Below the pieces are notes generated by a model. It was not told the origin of the DNA. It saw only the letters and a program-made list of their open reading frames with translations, and ran no database searches. Source: WHSM01 sp036375165 (lineage in GTDB: Bacteria; Actinomycetota; Actinomycetes; Mycobacteriales; Micromonosporaceae). From it: 64,000 bases of DNA. The DNA lies in NCBI GenBank assembly GCA_036375165.1, contig DASUSI010000185.1, positions 1-64,000 of the forward strand. The letters run 5' to 3'. Position numbers and translations under genes: made by a program. Below, in pieces: positions 7,786 through 15,317 of this stretch; the first letter of the stretch is position 1, and each line of letters opens with the position of its first letter.

Positions 7786-7816
7786 TTGACCTTGGACCGT
7801 ACTCCAAGGTTTAGGT
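7786..7816 (+). promoter_or_regulatory. MerR-type promoter with 19-bp spacer and embedded dyad
   Basis: A -35 TTGACC (7786-7791) and a -10 like TTAGGT (7811-7816) are separated by 19 bp, the over-long spacing that MerR activators correct by twisting DNA. The spacer region holds a perfect dyad, ACCTTGGA (7789-7796), six bases, then TCCAAGGT (7803-7810). The regulator ATG follows at 7824, so the transcript is nearly leaderless. This implies autoregulation of the MerR gene and its small partner. Confidence 0.85.
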
Positions 7817-7823
7817 TTGGCCC

Positions 7824-8255
7824 ATGAGCGTCACCAGGACCCCAGGGTTACGGGTCGCCGAGATCGCTGACGCGGTCGGCGTCAGACCCGACACGATCCG
7901 CTTCTACGAGCGGGAAGGGCTGCTGCCCCCGCCTCGGCGTACCCCCGCCGGGTACCGCAGCTACGACAACGGTGCCCTGGACCGGCTGCGGTTCATCCAG
8001 GGCGCGCAACGTCTGGGCCTTCGGCTCAGTGACATCCGCGACCTGCTCGCGGTACGGGACACCGGAAGCTGCCCCTGTGAGCCGGCCGAGCAACTGCTGA
8101 AGCGACGCCTGGCCGAGTTGGACGCGGAAATGGCGAGGCTGGCGGCACTGCGGGCGGAGATGACCGGGATGCTCCGGGCGTTGCCGTCGGGGGACTGCCG
8201 GCAACCCGAGCCCGGAACCTGGTGCCCACCCGAGGAGGGAGGTGACGAACGATGA
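7824..8255 (+). CDS. MerR family heavy-metal-type transcriptional regulator
   Basis: The 143-residue protein starts with a winged-helix domain (LRVAEIADAVGVRPDTIRFY, then EREGLLPPPRRTPAGYRSYD) and continues into the long dimerisation helix. A CPC pair (GSCPCEP, near residue 86) lies at the start of that helix where thiol-metal sensors keep ligand cysteines. Two further Cys (SGDCRQ and TWCPP) lie in the C-terminal tail. Metal or arsenical sensing is therefore plausible, but which ion cannot be told. Its own promoter carries a classic MerR dyad. The stop overlaps the start of a 24-residue Cys-rich peptide gene, and no efflux ATPase or reductase is adjacent. Confidence 0.9.
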   Translation: MSVTRTPGLRVAEIADAVGVRPDTIRFYEREGLLPPPRRTPAGYRSYDNGALDRLRFIQGAQRLGLRLSDIRDLLAVRDTGSCPCEPAEQLLKRRLAELDAEMARLAALRAEMTGMLRALPSGDCRQPEPGTWCPPEEGGDER

Positions 8256-8326
8256 CCGAGCTGGTGCTGTCCTCCTGCTGTGAGGACACCGACTGCCCGC
8301 CGGATGACTGCTGCTGCGGTTGCTGA
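8252..8326 (+). CDS. 24-residue cysteine-rich peptide coupled to the MerR gene
   Basis: The ATG at 8252 overlaps the MerR stop as ATGA, and GAGGAGGGAGG lies just upstream, so translation is well supported. The peptide, MTELVLSSCCEDTDCPPDDC followed by CCGC, has seven cysteines in 24 residues arranged as CC, C and CCC-G-C, with several acidic residues. That is metallothionein-like in composition. I infer that it is a metal-binding or metal-delivery peptide made together with the sensor. No family is recognised. The short length makes a leader or decaying fragment possible, but the clean RBS, the coupling and the Cys pattern favour a real gene. Confidence 0.6.
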   Translation: MTELVLSSCCEDTDCPPDDCCCGC

Positions 8327-8535
8327 GAGCACCCACGTCGGCTGAGCGCGCCAGTCGACGTGGCGAATCCCAGTGACCAGACCATGACGAATTGTCAGGC
8401 ACTTGACTGAAAAGTCATGAAGAAAGTGGAGGAGACCAGGTAAGGGGCTTGCGGTTAAGACAGCGTTGATTGAAACTTTTCTACGAGTGAGCCTGCTACC
8501 AGCAGGCATCACGGCGATAGTGAAGGGCGCTGTCA

Positions 8536-10506
8536 ATGACCGGACACCTGGCGCACCCCGAGGCGGCCCGCAAGCGCATCACGGCAGCCGTGGCCGCCAC
8601 CCTGATCGCGGCCGGCGTGCTGGTCGCGGCGACCGCCTCCACCGCGGTCGCGGCCTGTACCCCGAACCCGGCCACCCCCAAGAGCCAGTTCCGGGCGATG
8701 TGGATCGCGAGCGTCGCCAACATCGACTGGCCCAGCGCCAAAGGGCTCCCGGTCGCCACCCAGAAGTCGGAGTACCTGGCTTGGCTGGACCTCGCGCAGC
8801 GCCGTAACCTGAACGCGGTCGTGGTGCAGATCCGGCCCACCGCCGACGCGTTCTGGCCCTCCCCGTACGAGCCGTGGTCCGAATGGCTCACCGGCACCCA
8901 GGGCACCAACCCCGGCTACGACCCGCTGGCCTTCCTGGTGGACGAGGCGCACAAGCGGAACCTGGAGTTCCACGCCTGGTTCAACCCGTACCGGGTGGCC
9001 ACGCACGCCGACCGGACCCGGCTGGTCGCCTCCCACCCGGTCCGGCAGCACCCCGACTGGGCCTTCACGTACGGCGGCAGGCTCTACTACAACCCCGGCA
9101 TTCCACAGGTCCGCCGGTTCGTCGAGGACGCGATGCTGGACGCGGTGACCCGCTACGACATCGACGGTGTCCACTTCGACGACTACTTCTACCCGTACCC
9201 GGTGTCCGGTGAGACGATCCCCGACCAGACCACCTACCAGCAGTACGGCGCGGGCTTCTCCAACATCCACGACTGGCGGCGCAACAACGTCAACCTGTTG
9301 GTGCAGGAGATGGACCAGCGGATCCACGCCGCCAAGCCGTGGGTGAAGTTCGGGATCAGCCCGTTCGGGATCTGGCGCAACAGGTCCACCGACCCGCTCG
9401 GCTCGGACACCAGCGGCCTGCAGTCCTACGACGCGATCTACGCCGACTCCCGCAGGTGGGTCAAGCAGGGCTGGCTGGACTACATCAATCCGCAGATCTA
9501 CTGGTACATCGGCCAGACCGCGGCGGACTACGCCAAGCTCGTCCCGTGGTGGTCCGATGTGGTCACCGGCACCGACGTACACCTCTACATCGGACAGGCC
9601 ACATACAAGGTGGGCACCGGGGGAGTCTGGGACGATCCGGCCGAGCTGAGCCGCCACCTCACGCTGAACCGTTCCTATCCACCGGTACGCGGGGACGTCC
9701 ACTTCAGCGCCAAGGACGTGCGCGCCGACCGGCTCGGCGGCGTCAGCCGGGTGGCCACCGACCACTACAGCCGGGCCGCCGTGGTGCCGGTGATGCCGCA
9801 GCTGGGCGGAGCCGCCCCCGGCACGCCGACGATCACCGGTGCCACCCGGGTCACCGGGGGAGTTCGGGTCAGCTTCACCGGTGGCGGTACCTACTACGCG
9901 GTGTACCGGCTGGACGGCAGCGGCCCCGCCGACCCCTGCGCATTCGTTGACGCCCGGCATCTGCTCGGCACCGTCCGTGGCACGTCGTTCACCGACACCA
10001 CCGCCGGGACCGCGACGTACAGCTACCACGTCACCGCGTTGGACCGGCTGCACCACGAGAGCGCCGTGAGCCAGCCGTACGTGCTTCCGGGCTCCATGCC
10101 GTGGAGCGTCACCGTCGACAACACCTCGACCGGCTTCACCGCCAGCGCCAACTGGGGCACCTCGTCGTACTCCACCCAGCGGTACGGCACGAACTACCGG
10201 TTCGCGACCCCGGTAGCCGCCAGCGACCCCGCCTGGTACCGCGCCAACCTGCCCGCCACCGGCAGCTACCTGGTCGAGGCCTGGTACCCAGCGGACCCCG
10301 GATACAACAGCGCCACGCCGTACGTCCTGGTGACCACCACCGGGAACCAGACGGTACGGGTCGACCAGCGCGCCAACGGTGGCCGCTGGGTCAGCCTCGG
10401 CACCTTCACCCTGGCCGCCGGTGACCGCAACGTGGTCGGGGTCAGCCGCTGGACCTCCACCACCGGATACGTGATCGCCGACGCGGTCCGGATCACCCAG
10501 ACCTAG
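8536..10506 (+). CDS. Secreted GHL10-family glycoside hydrolase with C-terminal golvesin-like domain
   Basis: The 656-residue precursor has a signal segment (IAAGVLVAATASTAVAA, ending near residue 39). Residues about 45-410 form a GHL10/DUF187 TIM-barrel hydrolase: QFRAMWIASVANIDWPS, LNAVVVQIRPTADAFWPS and the catalytic-region motif DGVHFDDYFYPYP. A region near 420-515 looks like a fibronectin-type linker. Residues 525-656 are a golvesin C-terminal-like beta domain (VDNTSTGFTASANW ... GYVIADAVRITQT). In E. coli the GHL10 enzyme DigH cleaves peptidoglycan glycans already stripped of peptides. A similar wall role here is inference, supported by the amidase gene that follows and shares the end domain. 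Confidence 0.85.
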   Translation: MTGHLAHPEAARKRITAAVAATLIAAGVLVAATASTAVAACTPNPATPKSQFRAMWIASVANIDWPSAKGLPVATQKSEYLAWLDLAQRRNLNAVVVQIRPTADAFWPSPYEPWSEWLTGTQGTNPGYDPLAFLVDEAHKRNLEFHAWFNPYRVATHADRTRLVASHPVRQHPDWAFTYGGRLYYNPGIPQVRRFVEDAMLDAVTRYDIDGVHFDDYFYPYPVSGETIPDQTTYQQYGAGFSNIHDWRRNNVNLLVQEMDQRIHAAKPWVKFGISPFGIWRNRSTDPLGSDTSGLQSYDAIYADSRRWVKQGWLDYINPQIYWYIGQTAADYAKLVPWWSDVVTGTDVHLYIGQATYKVGTGGVWDDPAELSRHLTLNRSYPPVRGDVHFSAKDVRADRLGGVSRVATDHYSRAAVVPVMPQLGGAAPGTPTITGATRVTGGVRVSFTGGGTYYAVYRLDGSGPADPCAFVDARHLLGTVRGTSFTDTTAGTATYSYHVTALDRLHHESAVSQPYVLPGSMPWSVTVDNTSTGFTASANWGTSSYSTQRYGTNYRFATPVAASDPAWYRANLPATGSYLVEAWYPADPGYNSATPYVLVTTTGNQTVRVDQRANGGRWVSLGTFTLAAGDRNVVGVSRWTSTTGYVIADAVRITQT

Positions 10507-10592
10507 CCTCCGGCAAGCCGGCGGCGCGGGTCTGCCCAGCCGCCGTGGAGTTTCACGGACCTGGCACGTTTCGACTTCCTGGGGAGGAATTC

Positions 10593-11666
10593 ATGACCGA
10601 TCCTCGTCTACCCCGCCGCGACCTGATGCGCGGTGCCGTGCTGCTCGGTGTCGGCGTTGCCGCGAGCGGGCTCGGACTGCTGCGCGCCACACCAGGCTTG
10701 GCCGCCGTGCCCGCACCGCGGATCTACAACTGCGACGAATGGAGTGCCCGGCAACCCAGTTCAACAATCACCATCAACAACTACCGGCCCACGAGGCTGA
10801 TCGTGCACCACACCGCGACCGCCAACAGCACCGATTACTCGCTGGCGCACGCGTTCTCGCTGTCCCGGGCGATCCAGAACTACCACATGGACAACAACGG
10901 CTGGATCGACACCGGACAGCACTTCACGATCAGCCGTGGCGGGTACATCACCGAGGGCCGGCACCGCAGCCTGGAAACCCTGGGTGGCGGCACCACGTTC
11001 GTGCACGGTGCCCACGCCGGAACCGCCAACAGCTCGTCGATCGGGATCGAGAACGAGGGCACCTACACCTCGGTCGCACCGACCAGTGCGCTGTACAACG
11101 CGCTGGTCAACCAGTGCGCGTACATCTGCCAGCAGTACGGCATCACGACCAGCAACATCATCGGGCACCGGGACGTCAACTCCACCCAGTGCCCCGGCGA
11201 CGTGCTCTACGGCATGCTGCCGCAGTTGCGCAGGGACGTCGCGGCCAAGCTCAGCGGCTTCAGCGCGATCGTGGACAACGCCACCGCCGGACGGTTCACC
11301 GCCAGCACCAACTGGGGGGTGTCGACATACTCCGCCGCCCGGTACGGCGCCGACTACCGGTACGCCAACCCGGCGGCGGTGACCGACGCAGCCTGGTTCA
11401 AAGTGAACATTCCGGCCGCGGCCAGCTACCGGGTGGAGACCTGGTACCCGGCGAACTCCGGCTACAACAACTCCACTCCGTTCGTGGTGAGCACCACCAG
11501 CGGCAGCCAGTACGTCTATGTGGACCAGCGGACCGGTGGCGGAGTCTGGCGCTCGCTCGGCACCTTCTCGTTGGCCGCCGGTGACTACAACGTGGTCGGA
11601 GTGAGCCGCTGGACCAGCGGCACCGGCTACGTCATCGCCGACGCCGTCCGGATCACCCGCGTCTGA
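10593..11666 (+). CDS. Tat-exported PGRP-type N-acetylmuramoyl-L-alanine amidase with golvesin-like domain
   Basis: The 357-residue precursor has a twin-arginine leader (PRRDLMRGAVLLGVGVAASG) with cleavage near residue 38. The PGRP/amidase_2 domain spans about 40-215. It shows the zinc ligand region LIVHHTAT (H72/H73), the central SIGIENEG, and GHRDVNSTQCPGD with H192 and C200. It would cut the amide between MurNAc and L-Ala in peptidoglycan. Residues 223-357 repeat the golvesin-like domain of the preceding hydrolase. The ATG at 10593 has GGGGAGG at ideal spacing, while an in-frame GTG at 10545 lacks one. The gap from the hydrolase is 86 bp, so the two may be co-transcribed. Confidence 0.9.
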   Translation: MTDPRLPRRDLMRGAVLLGVGVAASGLGLLRATPGLAAVPAPRIYNCDEWSARQPSSTITINNYRPTRLIVHHTATANSTDYSLAHAFSLSRAIQNYHMDNNGWIDTGQHFTISRGGYITEGRHRSLETLGGGTTFVHGAHAGTANSSSIGIENEGTYTSVAPTSALYNALVNQCAYICQQYGITTSNIIGHRDVNSTQCPGDVLYGMLPQLRRDVAAKLSGFSAIVDNATAGRFTASTNWGVSTYSAARYGADYRYANPAAVTDAAWFKVNIPAAASYRVETWYPANSGYNNSTPFVVSTTSGSQYVYVDQRTGGGVWRSLGTFSLAAGDYNVVGVSRWTSGTGYVIADAVRITRV

Positions 11667-11682
11667 CAGGACCCTTCTCGAC

Positions 11683-11726
11683 GTCTGGCGGTGGGCGGTC
11701 TTCCCCTCACCCGCCCGCCGCCAGAC
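11683..11726. terminator. Rho-independent-type hairpin after the amidase gene
   Basis: A 16-bp stem, GTCTGGCGGTGGGCGG (11683-11698) against CCGCCCGCCGCCAGAC (11711-11726), has one G-U pair and a 12-nt loop. It lies 16 bp after the amidase stop. As is usual in high-GC actinomycetes, there is no U tract. Confidence 0.65.
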
Positions 11727-11813
11727 CCGGGCGACCCGCCACCCGCATCGGAACCGGCTGCCAGTGCCGGGGCGCGGGTGGCGAGCCGGCCGGCAAGGGT
11801 GCAGAGTGGATCA

Positions 11814-11999
11814 ATGGACCGTCGGGAGTTCTACTGGTGCCTGCGACACCGCCGGGTGGAAAGTGGCGACGGGATGTGCCCGGGGAAGTACCGGCTCGGG
11901 CCGTACCACAGCCGCGGGGAGGCCGAGCAGGCGTTGGATCGGGTACGGCAGCGCAACGAGGAGTGGGAGGCCGAGGACGCCCGCTGGCATGGCGGTTGA
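11814..11999 (+). CDS. Small conserved actinobacterial protein (SPOR-like, 61 aa)
   Basis: The 61-residue protein begins MDRREFYWCLRHRRVE and contains a short Cys-containing turn (GDGMCPGKYRLGPY), then a charged helix SRGEAEQALDRVRQRNEEWE. I recognise this pattern from actinobacterial genomes, where such proteins are annotated as hypothetical. The last helix resembles the end of SPOR-like domains. Two Cys and two His in the first half could bind metal. It overlaps or abuts the following RNase gene, so it heads a four-gene operon. Function is unknown. Confidence 0.75.
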   Translation: MDRREFYWCLRHRRVESGDGMCPGKYRLGPYHSRGEAEQALDRVRQRNEEWEAEDARWHGG

Positions 12000-12004
12000 C
12001 CGCG

Positions 12005-13474
12005 GTGAACGCCGAGCCCCCCGATGCCACCGGGGCCGTCCTCAAAGGCACTCCTCGGATCGCGCCACGCATCCACGCCCCGCGGATCGACTTCACAGCT
12101 CTTCGGCGCGAACTGGAACTGCCTGACGGATTCCCGCCGGAGGTGCTGCACGAGGCCGAACGGGCCGCGTTGCAATCGCCCCTGCGGGCGGAGCGGCTAC
12201 CGGACCGTACCGACATCCCGTTCGTCACCATCGATCCTCCCGGATCCATGGATCTCGACCAGGCGGTGTGCATCCTGGCCCGCCCCGCCGGTTACCGGGT
12301 GCACTACGCGATCGCCGATGTGGCCTCGTTCGTACCGGCGGAATCGGTGCTCGGCGCGGAGACCTGGGCTCGCGGGCAGACCATCTACTTCCCGGACGGC
12401 CGGGTGCCGCTGCACCCGGAGGTGCTCAGCGAGGGCGCGGCCTCCCTGCTGCCCGAACAGGTACGGGCCGCGGTGCTGTGGACCATCGATCTCGACCGCG
12501 ACGGGGAGCAGACCAGTGTGAACGTACACCGAGTCGCGGTCCGCAGCCGGGCCAGACTCGACTACGCGACCGTGCAGCGGGCCGTCGATCAGGGCACGGC
12601 TCCGGAGCCGGTGGCGCTGTTGCCCGAGGTGGGGAAGCTCCGGCTGGCGCGGGCCCGGCGGCGGGGGGCCATCGACCTCCCGTTACCCGAGCAGGAGATC
12701 ACCGGTCATGACAGCGCGTGGCGGCTGGAGCTTCGCGCGCCGTACCCGGTGGAGGCGTACAACGCCGAGATCTCACTGCTCACCGGGATGGCGGCGGCCC
12801 AGATCATGCTCGACGGTGGGATCGGGTTGTTGCGGACGCTGCCCGGACCGGCTCCGGAAGAACTGGCCCGGGTACGCGGCTCGGTCCGGGCGCTCGGTGT
12901 GGACTGGCCGGACGACGCGGAGGTGTCCGAGGCGGTCGGGCAGTTGGACGCGGCCTCACCGCAGGGTGCCGCGGCACTTGACGTGATTGCCGAACTGCTA
13001 CGCGGCTCGGGCTACACCGCCTTCGACGGGGCGAGTCCGAAGCGCCCGGAGCACGCCGGAGTCGGTGCCCCGTACGCCCACGTCACCGCGCCGTTGCGGC
13101 GGCCGCCGGACCGGTACGCCAGCGCGGTCTGCCTCGCGTTGTACCACGCCCACGACGTGCCGGCGCACATCCGGGACGCGCTGCCCAGGCTGCCGGAGGC
13201 GATGGCGGCATCCGACCGCCGGGCGTCGGGTGCGCAGCGTGCCGCGATCGACCTGGTCGAGGCGGTGCTGCTGGCCGATCGGGTGGGTGAGGTGTTCGAC
13301 GCGGCCGTCATCGAGCGCAACGGCGGGTCCGGTGCCACCGTGATGCTGCGGGACCCACCGGTGCGGGCTCGCTGCGACGGTGTGTCGCTACGCCCGGGAC
13401 AGCGGATCGCGGTACGGCTGCTTGAGGCGGATCCCACACGGCGGCGAGTCCGGTTCGCGTCCGTGGACGTGTGA
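12005..13474 (+). CDS. RNB-domain exoribonuclease (RNase II/R family)
   Basis: The 489-residue protein has the RNB catalytic signature PGSMDLDQAVCI, with the Asp cluster that binds Mg2+. YRVHYAIADVASFV follows, then YNAEISLLTGMAAAQIMLDGG and the C-terminal YAHVTAPLRRPPDRYASAV. It degrades RNA 3' to 5' processively. It is shorter than E. coli RNase R and lacks a clear cold-shock and S1 tail, as is common for the actinobacterial form. The start is uncertain: GTG at 12005 or TTG at 11996, both overlapping or abutting the preceding 61-residue gene. Ten bp separate it from the F420 reductase gene. Confidence 0.88.
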   Translation: MNAEPPDATGAVLKGTPRIAPRIHAPRIDFTALRRELELPDGFPPEVLHEAERAALQSPLRAERLPDRTDIPFVTIDPPGSMDLDQAVCILARPAGYRVHYAIADVASFVPAESVLGAETWARGQTIYFPDGRVPLHPEVLSEGAASLLPEQVRAAVLWTIDLDRDGEQTSVNVHRVAVRSRARLDYATVQRAVDQGTAPEPVALLPEVGKLRLARARRRGAIDLPLPEQEITGHDSAWRLELRAPYPVEAYNAEISLLTGMAAAQIMLDGGIGLLRTLPGPAPEELARVRGSVRALGVDWPDDAEVSEAVGQLDAASPQGAAALDVIAELLRGSGYTAFDGASPKRPEHAGVGAPYAHVTAPLRRPPDRYASAVCLALYHAHDVPAHIRDALPRLPEAMAASDRRASGAQRAAIDLVEAVLLADRVGEVFDAAVIERNGGSGATVMLRDPPVRARCDGVSLRPGQRIAVRLLEADPTRRRVRFASVDV

Positions 13475-13484
13475 GGATAGCCGC

Positions 13485-14195
13485 GTGTCTGATGATCTCC
13501 CGCCTGACGTGTCCGAACTGTCCATAGCGATCCTCGGCGGCACCGGGGACCAGGGCCGTGGCCTGGCATACCGGTTCACCCGGAGCGGCCATCACGTGTT
13601 GATCGGTTCCCGGGAGGGTTCCCGGGGGGCCGCCGCCGCGTCTGAACTCGGGCAGCTTCCGGGCGCCGACGCGGGCCGGATCACCGGTGGCGACAACGTC
13701 TCGGTGAGCCGCTCCGCCGACCTGGTGATCGTCGCGGTGCCCTACGACGGGCACGCCAGGACCGTACAGGCGGTGCGCGAGGCCGTGGCCGGCAAGATCG
13801 TGGTCGACTGTGTGAACCCGCTCGGGTTCGACAAACAGGGGCCGTACCCCCTCGATGTGCCGGAGGGCAGTGCCGCGCAGCAGGCGGCGACGCTGCTGCC
13901 CGACTCCCGGGTGGTGGCGGCGTTCCACCACGTCAGCGCGGTTCTGCTGGCCGATCCGCGGGTGGACGCCGTGGACACCGACGTGATGGTGCTCGGCGAC
14001 GATCGGGCGGCGACGGATCTGGTGATCGCACTCGCGGGCCGGGTGCCCGGGATGCGCGGGGTCTACGCCGGGCGGCTGCGCAACGCGCGCCAGGTGGAGG
14101 CGCTGACCGCCAACCTGATCGCGATCAACCGGCGCTACAAGGCCCACGCCGGGGTGCGGGTCACCGACATCCGCACGGCGGTGAGCGATCGGTGA
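13485..14195 (+). CDS. npdG: NADPH-dependent F420 reductase
   Basis: This 236-residue protein has the Rossmann start LSIAILGGTGDQGRGLAYRF, with GTGDQG in place of the common GxGxxG. SREGSRGAAAASELG follows for NADP phosphate recognition, as do VIVAVPYDGHARTV and VVDCVNPLGF. This is the F420:NADP oxidoreductase family, which moves hydride between NADPH and coenzyme F420, a cofactor typical of actinomycetes. The GTG start at 13485 is 10 bp after the RNase stop, and the next gene begins 4 bp after its stop, so it is in an operon. An alternative reading is an NADP-dependent ketopantoate-reductase-like enzyme, but the insertions fit Fno/NpdG. Confidence 0.85.
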   Translation: MSDDLPPDVSELSIAILGGTGDQGRGLAYRFTRSGHHVLIGSREGSRGAAAASELGQLPGADAGRITGGDNVSVSRSADLVIVAVPYDGHARTVQAVREAVAGKIVVDCVNPLGFDKQGPYPLDVPEGSAAQQAATLLPDSRVVAAFHHVSAVLLADPRVDAVDTDVMVLGDDRAATDLVIALAGRVPGMRGVYAGRLRNARQVEALTANLIAINRRYKAHAGVRVTDIRTAVSDR

Positions 14196-14199
14196 CACT

Positions 14200-14961
14200 G
14201 TGATGCTCCGTGACGACTTGGGCGAGCTGTACCAGGGAACCGCGACCCGGGTGGTCTCCCTGGTTCCCTCGCTCACCGAGGCGGTCGCGGTCGCCGCGGC
14301 GGGGCTGCTGGTCGGCGCCACCGACTGGTGCACCCACCCGGAGAGCCTCGACGTGCCCCGGGTCGGCGGAACCAAGTACCCGGATCTGGCGAAGGTCCGG
14401 GCCTGCCGGCCGGACCTGGTGCTCGCCAATGCGGAGGAGAACCGCCGTGACGACGTCGAATCGTTGCGCCAGGCGGGAATCCAGGTCTGGGTGACCTACC
14501 CCCGCGACCTGAAGGCCGCGTTCGCCAGCCTCGGACGGCTGTTCCAGGCGCTTCGCGTGGACCGTCCTGCCTGGCTCGACGCGGCCGAGTCGGTGTGGTC
14601 GTCCCCACCGCCGGACACCGAGAGGCGGGCGGTGGTTCCAGTATGGCGGCGGCCATGGGTGGTGCTGGGCAGCGGCACGTTCGCGGGGGACCTGCTGCTG
14701 CGGCTCGGCATCGGCAACGTCTACGCCGACTCACCAGAGCGGTACCCGAGACCCACGCCGGAGCAGATCCTGGCACGCCGACCGGATCTGGTGGTGCTGC
14801 CGGACGAGCCGTACCGGTTCACCGCCGAGGACGGTCCTGAGGCGTTTCCCGGTGTGCCGTACGCGCTGGTTTCCGGGCGGCACCTGACCTGGTACGGACC
14901 GTCCCTGGTGGAGGCCCGGCCGCTGCTGGAACGGCAGCTCGCGGCGACCGTGACCGGCTAG
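14200..14961 (+). CDS. Helical-backbone metal receptor (BtuF/TroA-like) without signal peptide
   Basis: The 253-residue protein has the BtuF-type two-lobed pattern: RVVSLVPSLTEAVAVA at the first strand, GATDWCTHPESL, RVGGTKYPDLAKVRACRPDL and a second lobe with TPEQILARRPDLVVLPDEPY. Such proteins usually bind cobalamin or ferric siderophores outside the cell for an ABC importer. Here no signal peptide or lipobox precedes the domain and no permease or ATPase gene is adjacent, so it may act in the cytoplasm or be a repurposed paralogue. GTG at 14200 and ATG at 14203 are alternative starts. It is the last gene of the RNase-NpdG operon and ends overlapping the convergent MmcQ gene. Confidence 0.75.
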   Translation: MMLRDDLGELYQGTATRVVSLVPSLTEAVAVAAAGLLVGATDWCTHPESLDVPRVGGTKYPDLAKVRACRPDLVLANAEENRRDDVESLRQAGIQVWVTYPRDLKAAFASLGRLFQALRVDRPAWLDAAESVWSSPPPDTERRAVVPVWRRPWVVLGSGTFAGDLLLRLGIGNVYADSPERYPRPTPEQILARRPDLVVLPDEPYRFTAEDGPEAFPGVPYALVSGRHLTWYGPSLVEARPLLERQLAATVTG

Positions 14962-15299
14962 CACCCGAGGTGTTCGGCGGCCACCCGCTTGGGCACCACC
15001 ATCCGCCAAGCGTCGACCACGAGTTCCCGCATCTCGTCCGGCTTCAACGCCACCATCCGGGCCCGGACCCAGTTGTAACGAAGATCCGAGGGTTCGGGCA
15101 TCAGAAACTTGTCCGGCTCTGAGGCCACCAGCGCCTCGCGTTCCAGCTTGGGGTACGCGAAGCCCATCAATGTCTCGTCCCGGGAGAACGACACGTACAC
15201 CAGCCCCCGCACCCGGAACTTGACCCGGTCGCGTACCAGGGCTTCCTCGGTACGGGGCAGGGACAGCGCCAGCGCGCGGACGTCTTCGACCGTCACCAT
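14958..15299 (-). CDS. MmcQ/YjbR family DNA-binding-like protein
   Basis: The 113-residue protein matches the small MmcQ/YjbR fold: VEDVRALALSLPRTEEALV at the start, KFRVRGLVYVSFSRDETLMGF in the middle and a tail with NWVRARMVALKPDEMRELV and a WRMVVPK helix. Structural relatives have a double-wing motif, but no biochemical role is established. The stop overlaps that of the convergent metal-receptor gene by 4 bp. It lies 18 bp from the panB end on the same strand and may be read from the panB transcript. Confidence 0.82.
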   Translation of the reverse strand: MVTVEDVRALALSLPRTEEALVRDRVKFRVRGLVYVSFSRDETLMGFAYPKLEREALVASEPDKFLMPEPSDLRYNWVRARMVALKPDEMRELVVDAWRMVVPKRVAAEHLGC

Positions 15300-15317
15300 C
15301 CCCGCCGCCTCGAACCG

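Noticed and set aside
8533..10056. A 507-codon minus-strand frame opposite the GHL10 hydrolase
   Set aside because: Antisense shadow with low-complexity Val/Gly/Arg composition and no start signal. The plus-strand gene is clearly real.
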